A stretch of DNA of 64,000 nucleotides, taken from the NCBI GenBank assembly GCA_963724945.1, contig CAVRWL010000001.1:1-64000 (forward strand), written 5' to 3'. Numbering within the stretch: the stretch's first letter is position 1; each line of letters opens with the position of its first letter. Made by a program: the position numbers and the translations under genes. This stretch comes from Hyphomicrobium_A sp963724945. Lineage in GTDB: Bacteria; Pseudomonadota; Alphaproteobacteria; Rhizobiales; Hyphomicrobiaceae. Below the pieces are notes generated by a model, which saw only the letters and a list, made by a program, of their open reading frames with translations, had not been told where the DNA came from and did no database searches. Below, piece by piece: positions 27,058-35,702 of the stretch.

Positions 27058-28155
27058 TTACCGGCCTGCCCAATCCTTTCGCCATGTTTCCCGTTCAATG
27101 GCCTTGAGATCCAACTCGACCATCTCAGCTACCAACTCATCGAAGCTTGTCTTCGGTGCCCACCCAAGTCGGCTCCGTGCTTTAGACGCGTCTCCCAGCA
27201 ACGCATCGACCTCTGTCGGTCGATAATAGTGCGGATCGATGAGCACGATATCCTTTCCGGTCTTCGCATCGACACCCACTTCATCGGCCCCTTGCCCGCG
27301 CCAGGAAATCGTCCGTCCAACATAGGCGAAGGCACGCTCGACGAACTCACGCACCGAGTGCATCTTGCCGGTAGCGAGCACATAGTCGTCGGGCACGGGC
27401 TGCTGCAGCATAAGCCACATTCCTTCGACAAAGTCGCGTGCGTGACCCCAGTCGCGCTTGGCATTCAGATTGCCCAGGTAGAGGCGCTCTTGAAGCCCAC
27501 GTTCGATGGCCGCGACGGCTCGCGTAATCTTGCGGGTGACAAATGTCTCGCCGCGCATCGGCCCCTCGTGGTTGAAGAGGATGCCATTAGAAGCGTGCAT
27601 GCCGTACGCCTCACGGTAGTTGACCGTGATCCAGTACGCATAGAGCTTGGCGACCCCGTACGGCGAGCGCGGATAGAAGGGTGTCGTCTCGCGCTGCGGG
27701 ACCTCTTGCGCCTTGCCATAGAGCTCGGATGTCGAGGCCTGATAGAAGCGAACCTTGTCTGCGATGCCTAAGATGCGGATGGCCTCGAGCAAGCGCAGCG
27801 TGCCAAGCGCATCGGCATTTGCCGTATATTCCGGCGTCTCGAAGCTCACCTGCACGTGACTTTGCGCCGCCAGGTTGTAAATCTCGTCCGGTTGGTGCTC
27901 CTGAATGAGGCGGATGAGATTGGTGGCGTCGGTCAGGTCGCCGTAGTGCATGAAGAAGCGCGTGCTGGCCTCATGCGGATCGAGATAGAGATCGTCGACG
28001 CGGGCGGTGTTGAACGATGACGAACGCCGCTTGATGCCGTGGACGACGTAGCCCTTGTCCAGTAGCAAGCGCGCCAGAAGCGCGCCGTCCTGCCCTGTGA
28101 TGCCGGTGATGAGGGCAACCTTGGCGTTCAATGGCGGACATCCGTGCTTGAGCAA
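27058..28155 (-). CDS. gmd: GDP-mannose 4,6-dehydratase
   Basis: Forms GDP-4-keto-6-deoxymannose, the substrate of Fcl. Motifs: VALITGITGQDGALLARLLL, HGIKRRSSSFNTARVDDLY, EIYNLAAQSHVQVSFETPEY, RFYQASTSELYGKAQEVPQ (catalytic Thr and Glu), TPFYPRSPYGVAKLYAYWIT (YxxxK), NAKRDWGHARDFVEGMWLML and YRPTEVDALLGDASKA. Intact, about 360 residues. The start is not certain: in-frame starts are TTG 28155 and TTG 28128, and a nearby ATG lies in another frame. The 3' end is 22 bases before the fcl ATG. Confidence 0.95.
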   Translation of the reverse strand: MLKHGCPPLNAKVALITGITGQDGALLARLLLDKGYVVHGIKRRSSSFNTARVDDLYLDPHEASTRFFMHYGDLTDATNLIRLIQEHQPDEIYNLAAQSHVQVSFETPEYTANADALGTLRLLEAIRILGIADKVRFYQASTSELYGKAQEVPQRETTPFYPRSPYGVAKLYAYWITVNYREAYGMHASNGILFNHEGPMRGETFVTRKITRAVAAIERGLQERLYLGNLNAKRDWGHARDFVEGMWLMLQQPVPDDYVLATGKMHSVREFVERAFAYVGRTISWRGQGADEVGVDAKTGKDIVLIDPHYYRPTEVDALLGDASKARSRLGWAPKTSFDELVAEMVELDLKAIERETWRKDWAGR

Positions 28156-28188
28156 CCGCCATACGCGGGCACGGGGCTGTCGGATCTT

Positions 28189-28278
28189 TTAGGGGGCAAC
28201 ATATGTCCTCTTGGCCGGACCATAGAAATGGTCTTCTAGGTAGCTTGGGTCCCCCCTCCCGCGCAAGGGCGCCCCCAT
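28189..28278 (-). CDS. Possible 29-codon small ORF upstream of gmd
   Basis: In the 191-base gap between the dehydrogenase and gmd, an ATG at 28278 opens a short frame that ends at TAA 28191-28189. Its C-terminal part, DPSYLEDHFYGPAKRTYVAP, is rich in aromatic and charged residues and looks more protein-like than random high-GC translation. There is only a weak purine stretch ahead of the ATG. It could be a small peptide or the broken tail of a larger lost gene. No family is recognised. Confidence 0.25.
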   Translation of the reverse strand: MGAPLRGRGDPSYLEDHFYGPAKRTYVAP

Positions 28279-28346
28279 CTCGAATTGCTTTTGGTTACTT
28301 TGGCCTGCCCGAGGTGGATCGGACCGGATGGATGCTGGAGCCCGGG

Positions 28347-29633
28347 TCAAAGGCGCCACAGGCGCACGCCGGCGGCGCAGATGGCATCGGAATCAAAGGC
28401 GGACTTCACGTCGGCGAAAATCCCGCCGCCCATCAGCTTCTCCAAGAGCTTCTCGATCTGCTCCTCGGCATATTCCTTATGGGCTACCGCAGCGATGATG
28501 GCGCTTGCCTTCGGAAGCTCGTCCCAAGGCGTCAAGCTCAGCCCATACTCGTGCTGGCACTCCTCCGTGTCGGCAATGGGGTCGTGAATGTGGACTTGGC
28601 AGCCGTAGCTCTGCAGTTCACGCACGACATCGATTACCTTGCTGTTGCGGATGTCACGGCAGTTCTCCTTGAAGGTCATGCCGAGCACATTGACGTCGGC
28701 GCCTTTGACCGGCAGCCCGTGGGCGATCATCTGCTTGACGGTCTGCGCGGCAACGAATTGGCCCATGCTGTCGTTGATGCGCCGACCGGCGAGAATAACT
28801 TGCGGGTGATAGCCGAGCATCTCTGCCTTGTGCGTGAGGTAGTAGGGATCGACGCCGATACAGTGGCCGCCGACGAGCCCTGGTCGAAAGGGAAGGAAGT
28901 TCCACTTCGTTCCGGCCGCGCGCAGCACCTCATGCGTATCTATGCCCATTCGATTGAAAATGAACGCGAGCTCGTTCATCAGCGCGATGTTGAGATCGCG
29001 CTGCGTATTCTCGATGACCTTTGCGGCCTCTGCGACCTGGATGCTGCTCGTGGGGTAGACGCCGGCATCGATGATCGCGCCGTAGACTTCCTCAAGCTGC
29101 TTTCGGGTCACAGGTGTGTCGCCAGCCACGACCTTCGTGATCTTGGTGAGCGTGCGCTCCTTATCGCCTGGATTGATGCGCTCGGGCGAATAGCCGACGA
29201 AAAAGCCTTCCTTCCACCTGAAGCCCGACGCCCGCTCCAGCGCAGGGATGCAGATCTCTTCCGTTGCGCCGGGATAAACCGTCGACTCGTAGACGACGAT
29301 AGCGCCGCGCTTCATATGCTTGCCCACCGTCTCCGAGCTTGTGATGAGCGCATTGAAGTCGGGGTTGTGAGCGGCATCGACGGGCGTCGGCACCGCAACG
29401 ATGATGACGTCCGCTTGGCCGAGATCAGCCGCCTCATTCGTGTACGTCAGATGGACGGCCGCCTTCAGCTCGGTCGGGCCGATCTCTTCTGAGGGATCGA
29501 TGCCTTGGCGATAGGCGGCAATCTTTGCCCGCGAGAGGTCGAAGCCTATCGTGGGAAACTTCCGACCGAACGCGACGGCAAGCGGGAGGCCGACATAGCC
29601 AAGTCCCACGACGGCAATCTTCACGGAGTCCAT
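28347..29633 (-). CDS. tviB: UDP-N-acetylhexosamine 6-dehydrogenase (TviB/WbpO type)
   Basis: NAD-dependent four-electron oxidation of a UDP-HexNAc to the uronic acid. The N-terminal Rossmann motif is KIAVVGLGYVGLPLAVAFGR; ADVIIVAVPTPVDAAHNPDF, VVYESTVYPGATEEICIPAL and FFVGYSPERINPGDKERTL follow. KVIENTQRDLNIALMNELAF and FRPGLVGGHCIGVDPYYLTH hold the active-site lysine/asparagine region and the catalytic Cys near residue 256. 428 residues, intact. The TviB/WbpO group uses UDP-GlcNAc or UDP-GalNAc. An AsnB-type amidotransferase lies about 1.4 kb upstream in the same direction, which would fit an amidated uronic acid. Confidence 0.9.
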   Translation of the reverse strand: MDSVKIAVVGLGYVGLPLAVAFGRKFPTIGFDLSRAKIAAYRQGIDPSEEIGPTELKAAVHLTYTNEAADLGQADVIIVAVPTPVDAAHNPDFNALITSSETVGKHMKRGAIVVYESTVYPGATEEICIPALERASGFRWKEGFFVGYSPERINPGDKERTLTKITKVVAGDTPVTRKQLEEVYGAIIDAGVYPTSSIQVAEAAKVIENTQRDLNIALMNELAFIFNRMGIDTHEVLRAAGTKWNFLPFRPGLVGGHCIGVDPYYLTHKAEMLGYHPQVILAGRRINDSMGQFVAAQTVKQMIAHGLPVKGADVNVLGMTFKENCRDIRNSKVIDVVRELQSYGCQVHIHDPIADTEECQHEYGLSLTPWDELPKASAIIAAVAHKEYAEEQIEKLLEKLMGGGIFADVKSAFDSDAICAAGVRLWRL

Positions 29634-29820
29634 TACTTCATCGGGCTGTTGTTGGCCTGCCAGGGCCGACTGCTCGGCAAGGAACGCCTACAAGGCTGAA
29701 CAACCATGGTCAACCGGTGCGACGACACAGGGTCGACGTGCGTGACGGCACGGGACCGCCTGGCACGCCCCAAGGAATGATCAAGGCACGTTCCTGAGGC
29801 CCACGCTTACATTGGTGACG

Positions 29821-30558
29821 CTAGCGCATTGGCTTCTTTGCGACCGCGAGGATCGATACCCCGAATGGGGGGCGCAATACCGGGGCTGTGGCAATATCGA
29901 GGGTGAAGACGCCGCCGAGCACCCCATTGATGAGCGGGTTGTTCACCTGGTTTTCGCTTTCGAGGTCAACAGGGAGAACGCGAATGATCTTGCGCGCCAA
30001 CCAGATGGGAACAAACAGCAGATAGTTGAAATAGTAGGAGTGCTCAACGGTGAAGCCGCTCGCGGCGATCAGTTGAATCAATGGGCGGCGCAGATAGCGG
30101 CGTTTATGGTGAGCGACCCTGTCCTGCAGCCCCCATAGCGCATGGAACGCAGGAACAGTGATGAGCGCATAGCCGCCCGGTGCCGTGACCCGGAAGATTT
30201 CGCTCACGGCCTTGCGATCGTCATCCACATGCTCGATGACATCGGTGGCAAGCACCATGTCGAAACTCTCATCATCATGAGGAATGGCACAGACGTCACC
30301 GAGCTCAACTTGTCCCAAACCCTTGCGCGCGCAGTACTCTATGGCCACGGGGCTCAAATCCAAGCCGACAACATTGGGGTAATTGCGCTCCTTCAGCATG
30401 CGCAGATTGGTGCCCGTGCTGGTGCCAACATCAAGTATGCGATCGGTCCGTGAAACGCCCAAACGCTTCAGTTCGCGCGCGAACAGAGTACGGCGCCCGG
30501 CGAACCACCAATGGGTGGCCTCGGCATCGGCCTCAGCTTCAAAGGTTGCGATGTCCAT
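29821..30558 (-). CDS. Class I SAM-dependent methyltransferase
   Basis: 245 residues from ATG 30558 (MDIATFEAEADAEATHWWFA), which overlaps the end of the GtrA gene by 20 bases. SAM-binding motif I is DRILDVGTSTGTNLRMLKER, motif II VVGLDLSPVAIEYCARKGLG and motif III FDMVLATDVIEHVDDDRKAV, all of the ubiE/UbiG-like Methyltransf_11 kind. A hydrophobic stretch near the C-terminus (HSYYFNYLLFVPIWLARKII) suggests membrane association. Proteins of this form are common beside GtrA/GtrB-like genes, where they may modify a lipid-linked sugar; the substrate is unknown. Confidence 0.8.
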   Translation of the reverse strand: MDIATFEAEADAEATHWWFAGRRTLFARELKRLGVSRTDRILDVGTSTGTNLRMLKERNYPNVVGLDLSPVAIEYCARKGLGQVELGDVCAIPHDDESFDMVLATDVIEHVDDDRKAVSEIFRVTAPGGYALITVPAFHALWGLQDRVAHHKRRYLRRPLIQLIAASGFTVEHSYYFNYLLFVPIWLARKIIRVLPVDLESENQVNNPLINGVLGGVFTLDIATAPVLRPPFGVSILAVAKKPMR

Positions 30559-30979
30559 GGTTGGGGTGCCCAACAAAGATCTGGCGCATGACAAGGAAAG
30601 TCACGGGGACGCTGGTGGCCGCCACACCGAGAATCGCAAGGAACTTATCGACGCCATACCCACGTACGATGATCTCCAGAACGGTCGCGTTCACTACATA
30701 GACGAGAGAATAAGCAAGAACAGTGAGCGCCCAGGATCTCCTCTTCGGCGGAACGAGAAAGGTCACTTGAGCGTGCAACAGTCCCGTCAGGCTTGTGACG
30801 ATAATGAAGGTTAGCAGATACGCAAGCGTGTGGCTGAGCTTGAGCGCGAAGAGGAGATAAAGCGCGCAACCGAGTGCGGTGTTGATTGAACCAACAACGA
30901 GAAAGCGTAGGAACTGGCCGCGTGTTCGCCGGCTCAAGGCTTGCGGCAGCAGCTGGGGGGCAAAATCCGGCATACGCAT
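30539..30979 (-). CDS. GtrA-family membrane protein
   Basis: 146 residues with four predicted membrane helices: FLRFLVVGSINTALGCALYL, LAYLLTFIIVTSLTGLLHAQ, ALTVLAYSLVYVVNATVLEI and ILGVAATSVPVTFLVMR. The FLRFLVVGSINT entry helix is the GtrA signature. GtrA proteins are thought to flip or carry polyprenyl-phosphate sugars such as bactoprenol glucose. ATG 30979 is preferred because AGGA lies six bases ahead; GTG 31000 is in frame. It lies between the amidotransferase and the methyltransferase, near a GtrB-like transferase at 32903. Confidence 0.88.
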   Translation of the reverse strand: MRMPDFAPQLLPQALSRRTRGQFLRFLVVGSINTALGCALYLLFALKLSHTLAYLLTFIIVTSLTGLLHAQVTFLVPPKRRSWALTVLAYSLVYVVNATVLEIIVRGYGVDKFLAILGVAATSVPVTFLVMRQIFVGHPNHGHRNL

Positions 30980-31013
30980 TTGCAATCCTATGACACGCAC
31001 GCGCAGCGCGCTC

Positions 31014-32867
31014 TTAGTCGGTTTTGTCGGACATTTCTAGACTGAGCCATGCCCATAGTAACAGCCGTTCATCGGAACTTCCTGTCCGGTGACTCTGCCA
31101 GCGCTGCAACACAGCCTCACTGTTGATCGGTGCGGCGGCCAGGGGTTGCGGTGGCTCCAGTTCGCGCAGCCACGACGATACGGGGATGCCGAAACCTTTC
31201 TTCTTGCGGTTCACAAATATGGGCGGCAGGCGGCATTCAAATGCCTTCTTAAGTAACCATTTCCGCTCGCGCCCTTTCAGCTTGAGGCCGAAGGGCAGAC
31301 GGGCAGCGAAGTCAACGATCTTGTTGTCAAGGAATACAGCGCGGGCCTCCAAACCGACCATCATCGAAGCGCGGTCGGTCTTGAACAGGATATCGTCAGG
31401 CAGATAGAGCCTTGTGAAGAACTCCAATGCACGGTCGATGTCGCTGCCGGTGACATTGTCGTTCCATACCTGAATGGCTTCAGAATAGAGCTCTTCCGCA
31501 TCAAGGGGGCTTGCGAAGAACTCGCGGAATTCATCAGGCTCGATGGTCGACATCCATACGGGAAGGCGGATGTTTTTAGGATGGCCGAGCCCCAACAGCA
31601 TGCGGCGGATCATATAATCGAGGCTCATGTTGGCGGAAGACTGCGGCAGACGCAAAGACCACTTGCGGAAAAACGAGTGCAGGCGTTTGGGTATGGCAGC
31701 GCTATAGATTTGCGCCGGCCTCAACGCCAGGAACGGGTCGTAGCCGGCAAAGAGCTCATCGCCGCCGTCACCCGAAAGAGCGACGGTGACACTCTCCCGC
31801 GAGAAAGCTGCGAGCTGCGCCGTGGGCAAAATCGAGGGATCGCCAAACGGCTCGCCCAAACGGCGAAAGAGCGTATGAATTGAATTGCGGGCGGTTTCCA
31901 ACGTTGTCATTCGCAGATGGTGCCGGCAGCCGAAATAGTTCGCGGCGGAGCGGGCAAAGGTGCTCTCGTCGAAACTCGGCTCTTCAAAGCCAATCGTAAA
32001 GGCATCGATCGTCTGCGGCTTGCGGTGCCTACAGGCAGCCGACAACACCGCAGTTGAGTCGATTCCGCCCGAAAGAAATAGGCCGAGGGGGACATCGGCT
32101 TGCAGGCGCAGGCCTACCGCTTCATCGACGAGCGCGCCGAGTTCTTCAGCGAGTAAGTCACTCTTACGGCTGGCAAGCGCGTCGTCCGGCTCAATGCGAA
32201 AAGTGAAATACCGCTTGCGCTGCGCCGTATTTGCAGTGAGGTCATACAGCATATACTCGCCCGGCAGCAGTTTGCCGACATTGCGGAAGACGGTGCTGCT
32301 TCCCGGTGCATAGCCATACGCAAAGAATTTCTGCACGCCGCGATGATCGTATTGCTTAGCGATGTGAGGATGCGCAAACAGCGCGTGAGGCTCGCTGGAG
32401 AATGCAAAGAGGTCTTCGCCCTCATAGAGGTAGAGGGGCTTTTCGCCCATGCGGTCGCGCGCGAGCAAGAGTCGCCAGCGCTGGCGGTCGACAATGCAGA
32501 AGGCAAACATGCCGTTGAGCCTGTCAACGAGCCCTTCGCCCCATTCCCGATATCCGTAAATGAGGGTTTCAGTGTCCGAGTGGTCCGTGGCGAAGACGTG
32601 ACCGCGCGCTTCCAGCTCGCTGCGGATCTGCGCGTGGTTATAGATCTCACCGTTGAAGACGACGCCAACCTGCCGTGGGCCGTCCCACATCGGCTGGGCA
32701 CCGTCTGCGATGTCGATGACGGCAAGTCGGCGGTGTCCGAGAAAGAGCGGGCGCTCGGGGTCTTGATAATAACCCTCGCCGTCGGGTCCGCGATGCCTTA
32801 GCCGGTCGGCCATCGCTCTGATGACCGCCAAATCACCCGGCCCGTAAAATCCCGCAATTCCGCACAT
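31014..32867 (-). CDS. asnB: Glutamine-hydrolysing asparagine synthase-like amidotransferase
   Basis: 617 residues. The class II glutaminase domain begins MCGIAGFYGPGDLAVIRAMA with the Cys2 nucleophile, followed by RLRHRGPDGEGYYQDPERPL, GHRRLAVIDIADGAQPMWD and VVFNGEIYNHAQIRSELEAR. The synthetase domain has the PP-loop GLFLSGGIDSTAVLSAAC near residue 268 and SVTVALSGDGGDELFAGYDP. Intact. AsnB paralogues in O-antigen clusters (for example WbpS) amidate uronic acids rather than aspartate, and a UDP-HexNAc dehydrogenase lies in the same run of genes. True asparagine synthesis remains possible. Confidence 0.88.
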   Translation of the reverse strand: MCGIAGFYGPGDLAVIRAMADRLRHRGPDGEGYYQDPERPLFLGHRRLAVIDIADGAQPMWDGPRQVGVVFNGEIYNHAQIRSELEARGHVFATDHSDTETLIYGYREWGEGLVDRLNGMFAFCIVDRQRWRLLLARDRMGEKPLYLYEGEDLFAFSSEPHALFAHPHIAKQYDHRGVQKFFAYGYAPGSSTVFRNVGKLLPGEYMLYDLTANTAQRKRYFTFRIEPDDALASRKSDLLAEELGALVDEAVGLRLQADVPLGLFLSGGIDSTAVLSAACRHRKPQTIDAFTIGFEEPSFDESTFARSAANYFGCRHHLRMTTLETARNSIHTLFRRLGEPFGDPSILPTAQLAAFSRESVTVALSGDGGDELFAGYDPFLALRPAQIYSAAIPKRLHSFFRKWSLRLPQSSANMSLDYMIRRMLLGLGHPKNIRLPVWMSTIEPDEFREFFASPLDAEELYSEAIQVWNDNVTGSDIDRALEFFTRLYLPDDILFKTDRASMMVGLEARAVFLDNKIVDFAARLPFGLKLKGRERKWLLKKAFECRLPPIFVNRKKKGFGIPVSSWLRELEPPQPLAAAPINSEAVLQRWQSHRTGSSDERLLLWAWLSLEMSDKTD

Positions 32868-32902
32868 GCTTATTTGGCTTATTTGGGCGCGCCTTCGCGT
32901 GT

Positions 32903-33883
32903 TCAGGCCTCTGCGTCGGCGCGGCCGTTGAGGTGACTCTTGATCCGATAGGTGCGGCGATTTTGCAATTCGTAATAGATGCGCACCATGATCTCGGCGA
33001 GCAGACCCGCCAAGATGCTGATCCCGCCGATGAGAACAAAGATTGCCACTAGCACTGGCAACGGCGTTAGGATCATGGCGATGCCCTCCGCGAATTTCAG
33101 ATAGAGCATGTAGCCGAAGAGCACCAAGCCGGTCAGGATCGCAACGAGGCCGAAGCCGCCAAAGAAATAGAGCGGATGATCGAAGTACCTCTGCATAAAC
33201 ATAACGTTCAAGAGATCGAGAAGGACTTTCGCGGTGCGTTCCAGGCCGTAGTTGGAGCGGCCGTGCTTTCGCGGGTGATGACTGACCGGGACCTCGACGA
33301 TGCGAGCACCCGACCAGGAGGCGTAGATTGGTATGAAGCGGTGCATCTCCCCATACAGCCTGTGGGAGCCAGCCAGGACCTCGCGCCGGTAGGCTTTAAG
33401 AGTGCAGCCATAGTCGCGCAGCGCGACGCCCGACACTCTCGAGATCAGCGAGTTGGCAACCCGGCTTACCAGGTTGCGCTTGACCCTCGCATCCTTGCGA
33501 TCCGCTCTCCAACCCGAAACGACGTCAAATCCCTCTTCCAGCTTTGCAACGAGGCGTGGGATATCTTCAGGATCATTCTGCAAATCCGCGTCCATGAACA
33601 CGATGATGCTACCCGTCGCGTGGTCCAGACCGGCCTGAAGCGCCGCAGTCTGACCGCGGTTGCTCCGGAACTCTAACACCTGTAGCTCAGGGTGCTCAGC
33701 AGCTAGCACCGCGAGCCTCGCCTGACTGTCATCGGAGCTCCCGTCGTTCACCGCGACGACCTCAAAGCGGCGATCCATGTCCCTCAAGACACTGAAGAGC
33801 TTACCAAAAAGCTCATCAATGCTCTTGGCCTCATTGTAGATGGGGAGGACAACTGAGATGGAGCCCTTATACGTAGCGTTCAT
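32903..33883 (-). CDS. Polyprenyl-phosphate glycosyltransferase (GtrB/DPM1-like GT2)
   Basis: Transfers a sugar from a nucleotide donor to polyprenyl phosphate. Starts MNATYKGSISVVLPIYNEA at ATG 33883 behind GGGAGAGAG. Visible are VVAVNDGSSDDSQARLAVLA, SIIVFMDADLQNDPEDIPRL (metal-binding DAD, with the DLQNDP box typical of GtrB), DYGCTLKAYRREVL and HPRKHGRSNYGLERTAKVLL. Two C-terminal helices follow (LYFFGGFGLVAILTGLVLFG and VLVAIFVLIGGISILAGLLA). 326 residues, intact. With GtrA and the GT-C-like protein it resembles a gtr-type decoration system. Confidence 0.9.
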   Translation of the reverse strand: MNATYKGSISVVLPIYNEAKSIDELFGKLFSVLRDMDRRFEVVAVNDGSSDDSQARLAVLAAEHPELQVLEFRSNRGQTAALQAGLDHATGSIIVFMDADLQNDPEDIPRLVAKLEEGFDVVSGWRADRKDARVKRNLVSRVANSLISRVSGVALRDYGCTLKAYRREVLAGSHRLYGEMHRFIPIYASWSGARIVEVPVSHHPRKHGRSNYGLERTAKVLLDLLNVMFMQRYFDHPLYFFGGFGLVAILTGLVLFGYMLYLKFAEGIAMILTPLPVLVAIFVLIGGISILAGLLAEIMVRIYYELQNRRTYRIKSHLNGRADAEA

Positions 33884-33946
33884 CACTCTCTCCCGCACTT
33901 GCGAGGATTGGACGCAGCGCACTCAAAACTCCGACCGGAGAAGCAC

Positions 33947-35407
33947 TCATACCCGGCCGCTCATATCCTGGCCGGAGAGCCATGGCATTGCAAGCGGCAG
34001 AGCCAGAATCGGAAGGACGGCGATGCCGCCCAGATATCGCATTTCCATGTTGATAAGGGCGTACATCATTGCGTAGCCGGCATAACAAACGGGAAGCGCT
34101 AACAACAACACGGCCGCGCTCGTTTCTCCACGACGGATGGCCCGGAACGCTGCGATTGGAACGCCTACAAAAAAGAAGAGGAAAGCAACAACCGAAATAA
34201 GAGCGCCAAAAGTAAAAAGCAACGACGCGACAACTGTCTGCACACTCCCCGCGCGCAGAGCACCCACAAGACGTTGATAAAGAGGGATGGCGCTCGGGTT
34301 CCTCCAGCGCACGGCCCAATCCAACGACCCAAATGGGTTTAGCAGGGCGACGGCCTGCTTCGCAAAGGCGGCGCGTACCAGCGCCTCTGTCAGCATGCTT
34401 ATGGGGTAGCGTTGCCAAGCCTCGGCGAACTTTGTTCGCGCCGCATGATCAATTTCGTTCTCCCCTAGCCCGAGAGCGAACAACTTGCTGTTGATCGCAA
34501 TGATGTCCGAGAACTCGTAAGTCCGCAGCGACTCCCGCGAGGCACGGTCGAGCGGCGTCGGGCCATCGTAAATCTCTGGATGTTCCCGCGCCAAGCCTAC
34601 GACCGGCTGCATCATGGCCGTTCTGCCGCCGGTCGTGACTTTGCGCTCGCCCAAGCGGACCGCATTAAAGCTCTTATAGCCCTCGACGGTCAGAAGAATT
34701 GGGAGCGCGAACAATAGCACGCTCGCGAAGCACGCCCTCACTGACCACGTGCGGCTCCAGGTGGCGGCAACAACCAAGGGTAAGAACGTAAGCCAAAGAT
34801 ATTGGTTTGACTCACGCACCAGGAACGCAGTCGCCATTCCGGCGCCTCCAAGGAGCACAATGAGCCCCATCGACCGCGGCTGCGCAGCTACGCAAAGCAG
34901 AACGAGGAGACACAAGGCGATTGCGGTAAGCGCATTGTTGATAGCATCCGTTAGCACAAAACTTGCCAGCGGCAACGGATAGGCAGCCAGAAAAATGAGG
35001 GCCAGCACGCCACCAGAAACCGCGTTTAATCCGAGGCGCCGCAATGTAAGAAAAAGTACCAAACTAGAAAGTACGGCAAAGGCGATCTGGATTATGTAGA
35101 GGGGGGCGTAAGTCTTTTCTGGAGTGAATTCCGCAATCGCAGCCAGCAGCACAGGATAACCGAGCATGCGGAATTCGGTGCGAACCGTAAGAATGCCGTT
35201 TCCCGCTGCATAGGCTTTTCTGAGCTCGCCGGCGATCGATGTATAAGTGCTGCTATCCGGCATTGTGCTCAAAGGCATAGCGCAATAAAATGCCCCTGCA
35301 AGAGCCGAAAAAATAAAGGCCAGAGCGACTATCTCCGTCCGTGAGACTTGTTTTTGGGTCAAAACAATCCTCTTGGCCCTGTTAGCACATGCTTGATATC
35401 CGTGCAT
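33947..35407 (-). CDS. GT-C-like integral membrane protein
   Basis: 486 residues with about eleven hydrophobic segments, beginning IVALAFIFSALAGAFYCAMP and including ILALPLAMPWL near the end. The first periplasmic loop has PDSSTYTSIAGELRKAY, an acidic region like the Asp-containing loop of ArnT/Pmt-type glycosyltransferases. A large extracytoplasmic loop (residues about 230-340) carries TTGGRTAMMQPVVGLAREHP. It would use a polyprenyl-phosphate sugar made by the GtrB-like enzyme directly downstream. No intact catalytic DD or DE motif can be proven by eye, so the enzyme class is tentative. Promoter expected in the 35.4-35.9 kb gap. Confidence 0.6.
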   Translation of the reverse strand: MHGYQACANRAKRIVLTQKQVSRTEIVALAFIFSALAGAFYCAMPLSTMPDSSTYTSIAGELRKAYAAGNGILTVRTEFRMLGYPVLLAAIAEFTPEKTYAPLYIIQIAFAVLSSLVLFLTLRRLGLNAVSGGVLALIFLAAYPLPLASFVLTDAINNALTAIALCLLVLLCVAAQPRSMGLIVLLGGAGMATAFLVRESNQYLWLTFLPLVVAATWSRTWSVRACFASVLLFALPILLTVEGYKSFNAVRLGERKVTTGGRTAMMQPVVGLAREHPEIYDGPTPLDRASRESLRTYEFSDIIAINSKLFALGLGENEIDHAARTKFAEAWQRYPISMLTEALVRAAFAKQAVALLNPFGSLDWAVRWRNPSAIPLYQRLVGALRAGSVQTVVASLLFTFGALISVVAFLFFFVGVPIAAFRAIRRGETSAAVLLLALPVCYAGYAMMYALINMEMRYLGGIAVLPILALPLAMPWLSGQDMSGRV

Positions 35408-35702
35408 TGCGGATCATGAGCTCGGATGCACCGATGGCGCCAAACTCGGCATCAATCTCAACATACGCTGACGCGCTATTCTTTACGCAGGACTTCCTTG
35501 TACGCGTGTGCACGTTTTGTGCGCGACGACCGTAACGCATTGTGAGGCAGTCTCTGCCATCCATCATCAGATCGACACAGAATCCATGGGGCAGATAAAG
35601 TACAGATCTCCTTTCCGACAACGGTGGCTGGGTTCGTAAGGTGCACACGGAAGGTGAGAAAAGCTGCGGAGAGATCAGAACGAACGCGAACAAAACGGAC
35701 AT
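35382..35702 (-). CDS. Possible small secreted protein, unknown
   Basis: An open frame of 106 codons ends at 35382, overlapping the start of the membrane protein by 26 bases. From an internal ATG at 35702 it reads MSVLFAFVLISPQLFSPSVC, which could be a signal or anchor segment, then a Cys- and Arg-containing region and FGAIGASELMIRNARISSMC. No family is recognised and no ribosome site is clear. It occupies the otherwise gene-poor gap before the glutathione transferase. It may be real, a relic, or chance. Confidence 0.25.
   Translation of the reverse strand: MSVLFAFVLISPQLFSPSVCTLRTQPPLSERRSVLYLPHGFCVDLMMDGRDCLTMRYGRRAQNVHTRTRKSCVKNSASAYVEIDAEFGAIGASELMIRNARISSMC

Noticed and set aside
28470..28500. 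Second ops-like match (GCGGTAGC on the minus strand)
   Set aside because: Only eight bases match, and it lies inside the dehydrogenase coding sequence, not in a leader.
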